From assembly GCF_017168235.1 (NCBI RefSeq), contig NZ_JABFAO010000001.1, forward strand, positions 84,048 through 148,047: 64,000 nucleotides of DNA. The letters run 5' to 3'. The DNA is from Rhodococcus sp. KRD197. Its GTDB lineage: Bacteria > Actinomycetota > Actinomycetes > Mycobacteriales > Mycobacteriaceae. Below, piece after piece: positions 46,635-54,760 of the stretch. Position 1 is the stretch's first letter. The number at the start of each line of letters is the position of its first letter. Both the position numbers and the translations under genes were made by a program. A model generated the notes under the pieces. That model did not search any database. It had not been told where the DNA came from and saw only the letters and a list, made by a program, of their open reading frames with translations.

Positions 46635-47888
46635 CTACCTACGCGGAGTGACCCCGATCAGGGGTGCGAGTTGCGTGGCAATGGGATTTAGGTTGAGCTT
46701 GTCCGGATCCACCTTCGGCTTGTTGTCCCACGGTTGCGGCGTTTCTGGATCTGCGTACACGATGCGGCTGGAACTACGGACACCGGTGACGCTTCCCTGA
46801 GGCGTCAGACAGTTCGCTTCCAAGTTCAACGGGTAGTCCTCTCGGGTGGGATCGAAGTTCGGGTTCTTCGCCTGCTCCGCATCCAGGATCGATTGCGACG
46901 CTTCGTACCCGATGGTGCACGGCGGCGGGTTGTTGACTTCCAAACCAGCAAAGCTGAGGTGGATGGAGCCGTCGCCTTGGACGAGGGTGTGCGCGGCCGA
47001 TGATATGGACGGCAAGAAGATAAGCAAAGGCCTGAGAGCGAACGCCTTTGGGGCGTACAGCGAGGTGACAGAATCGATATTGTTCAGGTTCGTGGTCAGG
47101 GCCGGACCGCCGTCGGCAACGAGTGCGCCGATCTGGTCGCTTGCATCCGTGCCGGTCCCGATCAGGCGCCGAACATCGGGGTCGCTGCTGCGCAGTTGTG
47201 CCGTAAGAACATTCAGGTCTGCGCTGAACTGTCCGATCGCCGACGACTGCTCGGACTGGGTGTCGAGCACTGTTCGACTGTCCCGGATGAGTCCGAGCGT
47301 CTCGGGTAGTGCTTCCTCTGCTGTTTCCGACAAAGTGCCGAGTGAGTCCACGAGAACCTGAAGATCTTCTGCCTTGCCATCGAACGCCGCTCCGAGTTCC
47401 CTGACCGTTGTAGTGAGGTTGTCCAATGGGATGGTCTTGATGAGCTGATCGGTGCTGGCCAATACGTTCTCGACCGGTACGGGCGTTCGAGTGTCCGCGG
47501 GAGCAATGATCGCACCCTCCGCGAGGAACGGTCCGTCGCTGTTTGCGGGCTGTAGATCGACGTACTGCTCGCCGATGGCCGATCGATTCGCCACCACGGC
47601 CAGCGCCGAGGTAGGAATGCCCGGGCCTCCTTTGTCGAGCAACAGCTCCACATCGATACCGTCGCGGGTCAGCGACAAGGTGCCGACGGTCCCGACGGGC
47701 ACACCCCGGTAGGTGACCTCCGCGTTGGAGAAGATTCCGCCCGAGTCTGCGAACTCCGCAGTCACGCGGTATTGCCCGAAACCGAGAAGGTTGTCGATTC
47801 GGACGTATGTGCCGCCGACATAGACGATGCCGACTACCGCGACGACCACGAATGCGATCAGCTGAATCCTTACCAGTCGAGTGGCCAC
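46635..47888 (-). CDS. Orphan Mce-family lipid-transfer protein (MceF-like)
   Basis: The 417-aa protein has an N-terminal membrane helix (LIAFVVVAVVGIVYVGGTYV) and an MCE domain (about 38-115; YRVTAEFADSGGIFSNAEVT, then YRGVPVGTV). A long helical region follows, and then a tail with NPPPCTIGYE and two Cys. Layout and helical region are typical of the last (F) subunit of mycolate-bacterial Mce transporters. None of the expected YrbE permeases or MceA-E neighbours is here. It follows the WhiB gene by 20 nt, so it appears to be the final gene of the P450 unit and may deliver or receive a hydrophobic substrate. Confidence 0.85.
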   Translation of the reverse strand: MATRLVRIQLIAFVVVAVVGIVYVGGTYVRIDNLLGFGQYRVTAEFADSGGIFSNAEVTYRGVPVGTVGTLSLTRDGIDVELLLDKGGPGIPTSALAVVANRSAIGEQYVDLQPANSDGPFLAEGAIIAPADTRTPVPVENVLASTDQLIKTIPLDNLTTTVRELGAAFDGKAEDLQVLVDSLGTLSETAEEALPETLGLIRDSRTVLDTQSEQSSAIGQFSADLNVLTAQLRSSDPDVRRLIGTGTDASDQIGALVADGGPALTTNLNNIDSVTSLYAPKAFALRPLLIFLPSISSAAHTLVQGDGSIHLSFAGLEVNNPPPCTIGYEASQSILDAEQAKNPNFDPTREDYPLNLEANCLTPQGSVTGVRSSSRIVYADPETPQPWDNKPKVDPDKLNLNPIATQLAPLIGVTPRR

Positions 47889-47908
47889 AGCGTCATCCCC
47901 ATCGAATA

Positions 47909-48220
47909 TCAGTCTGTCTTTCTGAGTGTTGGTCGCGATCTACCGCGCAGGACTGCGCGTGCCGTCCGGCTTCGCTCGCTGGCCGTCAGGCCGCCCCAGA
48001 TACCGTGTGGTTCTTGGTGTGCGATGGCGTAGCTTCGGCACTGCATGAGGACGGGGCAGTGTGCGCAGATCGTTTTGGCCTGCCGTTCCAATCGAAACCG
48101 ATGATTCCCGGGCGGGGGAAAGAAGATGTCACTGGGTAGTTGGCGACAGGCACCGCGCATGCGCCACGACCCATCTTCGGGTGCTTCGGCGATGCGCGGT
48201 TGATCTCGCCCGGTGAGCAT
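47909..48220 (-). CDS. WhiB-family Fe-S transcription factor
   Basis: A 103-aa protein with the four WhiB cysteines at 25, 52, 55 and 61 (ACRQLP, ICAHCPVLMQC) and the GIWGGLTASER turn at 73, followed by an Arg-rich C-terminus for DNA contact. These bind a 4Fe-4S cluster that senses oxygen or NO. Its ATG overlaps the stop of the flavin monooxygenase gene (ATGA), so it is translated from the operon it may regulate. ATG at codon 21 is an alternative start. Confidence 0.9.
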   Translation of the reverse strand: MLTGRDQPRIAEAPEDGSWRMRGACRQLPSDIFFPPPGNHRFRLERQAKTICAHCPVLMQCRSYAIAHQEPHGIWGGLTASERSRTARAVLRGRSRPTLRKTD

Positions 48221-49851
48221 CAGGCCCGGTTCTCAGCTACGTGCAGTCCACCCACCACGGCCGCGGCCACCCTGCGGTGATCTCCCGGGGCGAACTCGCG
48301 GTCGCTGCAGTAGATGAACCGGTCGGGCCGGACAAGAAAGCCGTCGGCGCGGGCACGGCGCATCTGCCGCTCGAGCACACCTTCGCTGTCCACGAAATGG
48401 CCCGCGCCTACCTTGTGGCTGGCAATCGCCGACGCATATTCGAGCTTCACCTCGGCAACTCCGGCCCTGGCCAGCTGTCTTGGGATCGGTGCCGAAGGGA
48501 ACCCGACCCAGGTCCATTTGTTGTCGAGCACGACGTCCAGGCGCACGGGCGTGAGGTCCGATCCAACCACCCACGGCTGTTTGATGAAGGTTCCGCGTGG
48601 ACTACGTCGCAATGGAGCGATACCGAAGAACCCGCCCTTGGTGCCGAGTTTGTACAACGGCTTGAGCCCATTGCCCGCGAGCAGACGCGATACACCTGGC
48701 ACTTTCGACGCTGCCACGAAGAGACCATCGCGTACCCGTGCTGCGGCCTCGTTCTCGAGCATCACGATGCGGCCGATGCGTAGCGAAAAGTTGGTCAGCT
48801 GTTCGACATTGAGTCGGCGCTCGGATTCGTATGTCTGCAGTAGTTCCGCATCGGCGCTACCATTGAGCACTGCATCGAGCTTCCAGCAGAGATTCGCGGT
48901 ATCACGTACACCGGACGACACGCCCTGTCCGGCGAACGGCGGCATGATGTGCGCGGCATCCCCGGCCAAGAAAACCCGCCCTTTGCTCCACCGTTCAGCT
49001 TGCCTGATATGGAAGGTGTAACCCCAGCTACGGAATATCTCGACCTGGTCGTAGTCGATTCCGCGTTCGGCCAGCAGACCACGAAGGCCTGCCTCGGTCT
49101 GCAATTGCTCCACTGTTTCACCCTTGTTGACCCGATACTCGACACGGTGGTAGCCCATCGGACACGGGCAGTCCACACCAGGCCGCCGGGGGTCGGAAAT
49201 GAAAGTGAAATCCAACGGAGCATCGGCTGGAAGGTCGTACCACGCTCGCAGTTGAATATCGAACCACGGTTCTTCGATGTGTTTGCCCGGCAGAGCGATA
49301 CCGAGCAACTTGCGTATCGCGCTCGAGCCACCGTCGGCGGCGATCACATAGCGCGACCTGATCAGCTGGTCGTCACCGCCGTCGACAGGACGCAGGGTGA
49401 TGGTGACCGAGTCGGAATCCTGGCTGAGGCCGACGGCTTCGAAGCCCGATCTAACTGTGACAGTGGGGAACCGGGTGATTCCCTCGCGCAGTACGCGCTC
49501 GAGTTCGGGTTGATGGTAGTAAGCCATACCCGGCACGCCCTGATCGCGACTCTCTGCCGAGAACATCGACAGAAACGTCTTGCCGCCGTGCTTGAAATGC
49601 ACGCGGACGTCAGCGGACATGGTGGCCAGCATCTCGTCGAACAAGCCTAGCCCCTGCCAGACACGATGCGCGTCCTCGTCGGAGGCTATGGCTCGTTGGC
49701 GCGGATAGATCGAGATGTCGCGTTCGATCACCGCAGTGGTGATGCCCCGCTGTCCTAGAAGATTCGCAGCCGTCGCTCCGGTCGGACCCAACCCGATGAT
49801 GACGACATCGACATCGACGTCTCGGAGCGGACGAATGTTGTTGCTGATCAT
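48220..49851 (-). CDS. FAD-dependent aromatic-ring monooxygenase
   Basis: A class A flavin hydroxylase of 543 aa. ATG 49851 is chosen because AGAAGGA lies 6 nt upstream; the open frame continues to 50064. Motifs: VVIIGLGPTGATAANLLGQ (dinucleotide fold), YVIAADGGSSAIRKLLGI (DG motif) and VFLAGDAAHIMPPFAGQG (second FAD motif). A C-terminal thioredoxin-like domain is partly recognisable. Closest general type is the MhpA/PheA group acting on phenolic compounds. The substrate is unknown. It sits in a P450 unit, so two oxygenases act in one pathway. Confidence 0.88.
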   Translation of the reverse strand: MISNNIRPLRDVDVDVVIIGLGPTGATAANLLGQRGITTAVIERDISIYPRQRAIASDEDAHRVWQGLGLFDEMLATMSADVRVHFKHGGKTFLSMFSAESRDQGVPGMAYYHQPELERVLREGITRFPTVTVRSGFEAVGLSQDSDSVTITLRPVDGGDDQLIRSRYVIAADGGSSAIRKLLGIALPGKHIEEPWFDIQLRAWYDLPADAPLDFTFISDPRRPGVDCPCPMGYHRVEYRVNKGETVEQLQTEAGLRGLLAERGIDYDQVEIFRSWGYTFHIRQAERWSKGRVFLAGDAAHIMPPFAGQGVSSGVRDTANLCWKLDAVLNGSADAELLQTYESERRLNVEQLTNFSLRIGRIVMLENEAAARVRDGLFVAASKVPGVSRLLAGNGLKPLYKLGTKGGFFGIAPLRRSPRGTFIKQPWVVGSDLTPVRLDVVLDNKWTWVGFPSAPIPRQLARAGVAEVKLEYASAIASHKVGAGHFVDSEGVLERQMRRARADGFLVRPDRFIYCSDREFAPGDHRRVAAAVVGGLHVAENRA

Positions 49852-50419
49852 GCGCATTCCTTCTGAGTGATCTGTACGGGTCCGCAATGGCGGTGTCCGA
49901 GTGGACGCCGGCGACTCTCCAGGGAGGGGACGCAATAGGCGCATTTCCGCCGATACGTGCAGGTGCCAGCGGAGTCGGAACCGATTGCCACCGACAGTTC
50001 GAGCCGAGGGTAGAGGTTGTCCGCACCTGTCGGGCGAGTTGCACGTCCGCGAGGGCACCGGCAATCACGAAGCCACCGGCGATGGCGCAGCCGGCCACCC
50101 GCGTCCTCTGGGGCAAGTGCGCGGTGAGAGCGAAGGCTGCGGTATCCCAGATGTCGACGGCCACGCCTGCGCGAAGCAGCGTGCGCACCGCCTTCGGGGC
50201 ATACCTGGTTGCGGCGTACAGTCCGCCGCCGATGTAGATTTCGCGAATTCCGAAGGTGCGGGCGGCAGCTCGCGTAGTGGCGACCGCAGCATCGGGTCCG
50301 GCGAGCAATTCGTTGGCTCGGGTGGGTGCGACCATATGGGCGATGCCGATCGCTGCGCGTGCGAGTCCGACCGCCTCGGGGAGCCGACGAGAGAGGTTGG
50401 AGGGGGAGACGAAATTCAT
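49610..50419 (-). CDS. Small hydrophobic protein, 3' end uncertain
   Basis: ATG 50419 is preceded by AAGGAA at 6 nt. The first 130 residues are a plausible membrane protein with several short hydrophobic segments (EAVGLARAAIGIAHMV, VAGCAIAGGFVIAGALADVQ). After about residue 140 the frame loses coding character and then runs 242 nt into the monooxygenase gene in another frame. The true end is therefore uncertain: either a frameshift moved the stop, or the gene truly ends by overlap. In one other frame a TGA overlaps the monooxygenase ATG exactly (ATGA), as at the other junctions of this unit. Function unknown. Confidence 0.55.
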   Translation of the reverse strand: MNFVSPSNLSRRLPEAVGLARAAIGIAHMVAPTRANELLAGPDAAVATTRAAARTFGIREIYIGGGLYAATRYAPKAVRTLLRAGVAVDIWDTAAFALTAHLPQRTRVAGCAIAGGFVIAGALADVQLARQVRTTSTLGSNCRWQSVPTPLAPARIGGNAPIASPPWRVAGVHSDTAIADPYRSLRRNAHDQQQHSSAPRRRCRCRHHRVGSDRSDGCESSRTAGHHHCGDRTRHLDLSAPTSHSLRRGRASCLAGARLVRRDAGHHVR

Positions 50420-50429
50420 GAGCATTTCC

Positions 50430-51572
50430 TTATGTGGTGGGGATAGCGGTCTCGCGAGCCAACCGTCTGAGTAGACCGACGGACTTCTTCATTCCGAAGG
50501 CAACGATGGTGGTGCGGCCGTCGTCGTGACTCCACTTCAGCAGCGCCGATCCGTCCTCGACGGAGCCTTCGATGACGGCCGGCTCACCGAGCAGAGGGAG
50601 TGGACCGACAACTTTGATCGACAGCCCAAGGATCTCGGTCCAGAAGTAGTCGTCGGTAGGTGGGCACGTCGGCGCGAGACCGAGTGCGGATGCCGCGGCC
50701 ACTTTGCCCTGTGCGACGGCATTCGACCAAAACGGTGCTCGGCTGGACGCCTCTCGCGAGTAGGTGACATCTCCGGCAGCGAAGACGCCGGAAACCGCTG
50801 TCGCGCAGAGCTCGTCGATACCCACCCCGCGCCCGTCGGCGATACCGGAGCCGTCGAGCCACCCGATCTCGGGGACATCGCCGGCGCACGTGACGACCAG
50901 ATCGGCAGTGAGACCTCGATCTGCAATCTCGATGCCCACGACGCGATCTCCGGTCAACGCGACCGGGCTCTCAGCCTGTACGAACTCGACCGATGCGGCC
51001 CGGGCCCTTGCCACGATCGCGTCGGACAGGAAAGGGCCCAGGAGCCGCTTCAGCGGAGGATCGACATCGACAACGGTCACCGCGATATCGCGCGCAACGC
51101 AGGCACTGGCGATCTCCATCCCGAGGAAGCCGGCTCCGACGACGATTGCGGTTCGAGCCTCGTCCAATGTCGGGCGCAGTGCACGGACGTCGGCGAACGT
51201 CCGCAAAACGGTCTCTCCCGATTGATCCGGACCCGCGATGCGACGCGCGGCCGCGCCGGTGGCCACGATCAAAGCGTCGTAGGAGATGTCGGTGCCGAGC
51301 GCGGTGGTAACGGTGCGGGCCTCGGTATTCACCGAGGCCACACGATCGACGATCGACGTGAGGTCGAGATCCGAAAGGTCCCACGTTTCCGCTTTGACCG
51401 CTCCATCTTTGAGGACGTGCTTCGACAGCGGCGGTCTTGCGTAGCAACCGTCGGGATCGGCACCGATCATGGTCAGTGGGCCGTCGTGCCCGCGAGCACG
51501 GAGCTCACGAGCTGCGGTGCATGCGGCGATGGAATCTCCGACGATGACGATGCTGCGAGCGACCGACGTCAC
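50430..51572 (-). CDS. Ferredoxin reductase, NAD(P)H-dependent
   Basis: The 380-aa flavoprotein starts at GTG 51572, overlapping the ferredoxin stop (GTGA). FAD motif: SIVIVGDSIAACTAARELR (third glycine of the GxGxxG is altered to DSIAA). NAD motif: AIVVGAGFLGMEIASACVA. The FAD-ribityl motif is VSGVFAAGDVTY. It should pass electrons to the adjacent ferredoxin for the P450. The longer open frame to 51998 has no homology I recognise. Confidence 0.93.
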   Translation of the reverse strand: MTSVARSIVIVGDSIAACTAARELRARGHDGPLTMIGADPDGCYARPPLSKHVLKDGAVKAETWDLSDLDLTSIVDRVASVNTEARTVTTALGTDISYDALIVATGAAARRIAGPDQSGETVLRTFADVRALRPTLDEARTAIVVGAGFLGMEIASACVARDIAVTVVDVDPPLKRLLGPFLSDAIVARARAASVEFVQAESPVALTGDRVVGIEIADRGLTADLVVTCAGDVPEIGWLDGSGIADGRGVGIDELCATAVSGVFAAGDVTYSREASSRAPFWSNAVAQGKVAAASALGLAPTCPPTDDYFWTEILGLSIKVVGPLPLLGEPAVIEGSVEDGSALLKWSHDDGRTTIVAFGMKKSVGLLRRLARETAIPTT

Positions 51573-51766
51573 GCCTGTTCTCTCAATGCCGCGACCGGAC
51601 ACACACCGATGGCCGACCGCGCCGAGGGCGCGAGGTCGTCGGGAATGTCGTCGTTGTCGAATGCGTAGTGCAGTTCGCCTTCGTCGTCCAAACTGAACAC
51701 TTTCGGTGCCTGGTCGGCGCATATCCCATGGCCCTCGCACCGATCCCAATCGACGTCGATTCTCAC
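51569..51766 (-). CDS. P450-type 3Fe-4S/4Fe-4S ferredoxin
   Basis: A 65-aa ferredoxin with Cys at 10, 16 and 56 (DRCEGHGICADQAP, GVCPVAAL) and His13 where the fourth Cys would be in a 4Fe-4S protein. The pattern CxxHxxC...CP is known among actinobacterial P450 partners. GTG 51766 overlaps the P450 stop (GTGA). Its stop overlaps the reductase start, so the three redox proteins are translated together. Confidence 0.94.
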   Translation of the reverse strand: MRIDVDWDRCEGHGICADQAPKVFSLDDEGELHYAFDNDDIPDDLAPSARSAIGVCPVAALREQA

Positions 51767-52965
51767 AGCTGTGTCCCTTCTGCCGCCACCAAGTGCAGTG
51801 GCAGACGTTCGTATCGATGAATGACGTTGTTGACGGCCCGCTTAGGCGTTCCGGCGGGCACGAATCGTTCGACCCGTCGCGCGAGCACCCGAAGCATGGT
51901 TTGCGTTTCCAAGCGCGCGAGACCCTGGCCTGCGCAACCGTGCACGCCGGATCCGAAGCCGAGCTGACGAGCAGCGTCTCGGGTGATGTCGAAGGCATCG
52001 GGGTTGTCCCATTCCCGCTCGTCGCGGTTGGCCGATGCGTAGATCACCAGTACGCGTGCACCCTTCGGGACTCGTGATCCGTCGATCTCGACGTCGCGCA
52101 CAGCTCGGCGCGAGAAGGCCCTGATGGGCGATTCGTACCGGACGACCTCGTTGACGGCATTGGGAATCAGATCCGGGTTCTGCCGGATCGCCTGCCACTG
52201 CTGGGGGTGCCGAGCGAACAGGTCGAGTGCACCGGAGATCGCACCGATGGTGGTGTCGAGCGAGGGTCCGAGGTAGTCGATCATCAGTGCCGGGCACGAG
52301 GACTTGGCGATCTTGTTCTCGTCGGCGGCTTTCAAAACGTCGTCACCCATACTCCCCGAAATTACCGATCGTTCTCGCACCACCCGCCTCGAGAAGGCCA
52401 GCATTTCGGCGGCGCCCTTGACTGCGGCAACCGAGTGCCGGTTGATGGGGCCGAGGGAGTCGAATGTTGCTCCCGCCCAGCGGAGGAGTTCCTCACGCCC
52501 GTCCTCGGGCCAACCCACGAGGTCGGGCACGATCGACATCGGCAGCGCCGTCGCGAGATCGTCGACACCGTCGACGGACTGCTTGCGCAGGGCCGCGTCG
52601 ACGATGCTCTCGGCCTTCTCCTGCACCGCCGAGGTCATCTTTCGCACTGCCTTGGGGGTCAGGCGGTGAGCCAGGACCGAGCGCTTCGTTGCGTGCTCGT
52701 CGCCGTCGCTGTTGAGTGTCGTGCCGCGGCCCAGTCTGTTGGCCACCGGGTTGAGTGCGACGCCGTCCCCCGAGACGAAGGTCTCGTCGTCGAGCAACAC
52801 CGCCTTGCAGTCGGCGTAACGCGAGATCGCGAACACCTGCTGATGCGGGAGCCACACCACGGGGCCGAGCGTGCGCAGCGTCGCGTAATGCGGGTATGGA
52901 TCGAGAATGCTCTGGGTCGAGTAGATGTCGGTGCGGTACTGCGGGATCGAAACGTTCGTTGTCAT
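51763..52965 (-). CDS. Cytochrome P450
   Basis: A soluble 400-aa bacterial P450 from ATG 52965 with GAGGA upstream. Heme loop FGSGVHGCAGQGLARLE (Cys about 344), the ExxR motif EVVRYESP, the ANRDEREWDNPDAFD meander, and the I-helix DYLGPSLDTTIGAI. The usual AG before D-T-T is replaced by GPSL, which may alter oxygen activation. It heads a minus-strand unit ending with WhiB and Mce genes. Substrate unknown; an aromatic or lipid-like molecule fits the neighbours. Confidence 0.93.
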   Translation of the reverse strand: MTTNVSIPQYRTDIYSTQSILDPYPHYATLRTLGPVVWLPHQQVFAISRYADCKAVLLDDETFVSGDGVALNPVANRLGRGTTLNSDGDEHATKRSVLAHRLTPKAVRKMTSAVQEKAESIVDAALRKQSVDGVDDLATALPMSIVPDLVGWPEDGREELLRWAGATFDSLGPINRHSVAAVKGAAEMLAFSRRVVRERSVISGSMGDDVLKAADENKIAKSSCPALMIDYLGPSLDTTIGAISGALDLFARHPQQWQAIRQNPDLIPNAVNEVVRYESPIRAFSRRAVRDVEIDGSRVPKGARVLVIYASANRDEREWDNPDAFDITRDAARQLGFGSGVHGCAGQGLARLETQTMLRVLARRVERFVPAGTPKRAVNNVIHRYERLPLHLVAAEGTQL

Positions 52966-53010
52966 CAAGTCCTCGAGACGGCCACGGATCTGGCGATACC
53001 CGCCAGTGTT

Positions 53011-53068
53011 TGACGATATCGTCACCCACGGGAACCGCCCCCGTCAAGCATTTTTGACGAATTCGTCA
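53011..53068. promoter_or_regulatory. Two 14-bp palindromic operators between P450 and TetR genes
   Basis: TGACGATATCGTCA (53011-53024) and TGACGAATTCGTCA (53055-53068) are both perfect palindromes sharing TGACGA-N2-TCGTCA, 44 bp centre to centre. They lie in the 156-nt gap between the divergent P450 (52965) and TetR (53122) starts. Both are placed where repressor binding would block both promoters. A third overlapping dyad (CGTCAA...TTGACG, 53042-53059) is visible. Confidence 0.85.
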
Positions 53069-53121
53069 TTTTCGGTACGCGATAGGCTTCCCTTCCTACA
53101 TCCCGCGAGCAGGAGCACACC

Positions 53122-53796
53122 TTGGCCGAAGGCAACCGAATCGAGCACCGGAAGGCTCGCACCAAAGCCGCGCTTGTCAAGGCTGCGCAAGGCTTCCTGG
53201 CCAGCGGCAACACCAACGCACCCGTTCTGGAAATCACCCAGGCCGCCGACGTCAGCAACGGATCGTTCTACAACTACTTCGAATCCAAAGAGGAGCTGTG
53301 GCAGGCGGCCATCGATGCAGCACTCGAATCCATCGGCGACTACCTCGATTCACTTACCGTCGACCTGGACGACCCGGTCGAGAAGTTCACCCAGTCTTTT
53401 CGGTTGTCCGGACGACTCTTCCGCCTCGAGCCGCAACTGAGTCTCGTCCTGCTCAACTCCGAGGCTGCGGCGTTCGCCGCAGCCCGAGGCTTGGCACCGC
53501 GTTCTCGTCGCGATATCGAATCAGCCTTCGCCCAAGGGCGATTCGACGTGGACGACGCAGATCTCGCACTCGCGATCGTGGCCGGTTCCCTGCTGTCCAT
53601 GGGGCGGCTGCTCCTCGCTCAACCTGAGCGAGACGAAGCAACAACCGTCGACGACACGACGGAGCGTGTGCTTCGAGCTCTGGGAGTCTCCGCCAGCGAG
53701 GCTCGAGGACTCTGCAGTACCGACCTTCCGGAAATCTACGGCATCGACGTGCGTGCAACCGTCGTTCCGGCTGACAGCGCGGGCGGTGACCACTGA
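53122..53796 (+). CDS. TetR-family repressor of the P450 unit
   Basis: The 224-aa protein starts at TTG 53122 after GGAG. N-terminal helix-turn-helix ALVKAAQGFLASGNTNAPVL then ITQAADVSNGSFYNYFESKE. The C-terminal helical domain resembles the TetR group that controls lipid or aromatic degradation. Divergent from the P450 with the palindromes between, which supports local repression. It converges with the AraC remnant. Confidence 0.9.
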   Translation: MAEGNRIEHRKARTKAALVKAAQGFLASGNTNAPVLEITQAADVSNGSFYNYFESKEELWQAAIDAALESIGDYLDSLTVDLDDPVEKFTQSFRLSGRLFRLEPQLSLVLLNSEAAAFAAARGLAPRSRRDIESAFAQGRFDVDDADLALAIVAGSLLSMGRLLLAQPERDEATTVDDTTERVLRALGVSASEARGLCSTDLPEIYGIDVRATVVPADSAGGDH

Positions 53797-53857
53797 CGAG
53801 CTCGTCGATCGACCTGCATTCGCACCGACGGCAGGTACGACTCCCGTGTGCTGTGGA

Positions 53858-54743
53858 CTACCCGATCGCTCTGCGCAGAGTTCGAGAAGGCGTCTCACCG
53901 AACTTGGCCTCGTAGTGGCTGGCGAATCGGCCCAGGTGGTTGAATCCGCAGCTGAACGCAACATCACCGACTTTGATTGTCTCGCCGCCTTTTTGGAGGT
54001 CTCGCCGCACTCCTTCCAGGCGGATGTCTCGGATGTAGGTCGTCGGGGTCATTCCGAATTGCTCCCGGAAGAGGTTCTGAAGCTGGCGTGCACCGACGCG
54101 GCGATGGCGGCAAGATCGCCGATCGTGTACTGGGCCCCGGGAAACGACTCGATGTGATCGAGGACGCTTTGTAGCGCACGCGGATTGCTCGCTTCCGGCG
54201 GAGCATTGAGCTGCGACGTCAGCGAATGCGGCTGCTGTAGCAGTAGTCCGGAGATGAGAGCCCTTTCGAAATGCTCGATCTGCGACATGAGCGCCGGGTT
54301 GAGTGCGCTGGACGGATCGTCGACGGTATCGAGGAGGATGCAGAGCGTCGAGAGCCATCGCGCTCCGGCAGGGCTCGTCAAGTCCATCGCCAGGTCGAAT
54401 CGGATATGTTTGTCGACCGGTCTGCCGAGCACCTGCGCCAGTTCGCTTTCGAGCGCGGCGCGATCGATCTTGATGCAGATCTGGGTGGCGTCGGCCTGCC
54501 AGAGCGGAAGAACGGTCTGCTCGTGCGGGGGGTGAAAACCGCTGCGCGTCGCGGTGTGGCAACGGTCTGTTGGTCGCCGCACCAGGATACAACTTCACCC
54601 GAGACCGGAACGTTGTCGTGGTAGGTGCCCAGATCTCCGGGATCGACTCGCGCTTCGCTGCTGAACCTGGCGCGTCCGACGGTGAGGTGATTGAGCCGCA
54701 CCGCAGACAATTCAGCTGGAGCTTCTCGACGCCGGTTTCCCAC
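53858..54743 (-). pseudogene. AraC-family regulator with two frameshifts
   Basis: Homology runs through three frames. The N-terminal part reads LSAVRLNHLTVGRARFSSEA up to about AVFTP (near 54530). The middle (HEQTVLPLWQADATQICIKI to YTIGDLAAIAA) uses the next frame. The helix-turn-helix end (VGARQLQNLFREQFGMTPTT to FSCGFNHLGRFASHY) uses a third. The first shift lies at a run of six C (minus strand; 54528-54533), the second near 54093-54103 and corresponds to one missing base. With both repaired the protein has normal AraC_binding_2 plus HTH layout. It is therefore a pseudogene, or carries two sequencing errors. Confidence 0.8.
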
Positions 54744-54760
54744 GAGTTCGACTTCGGCCA

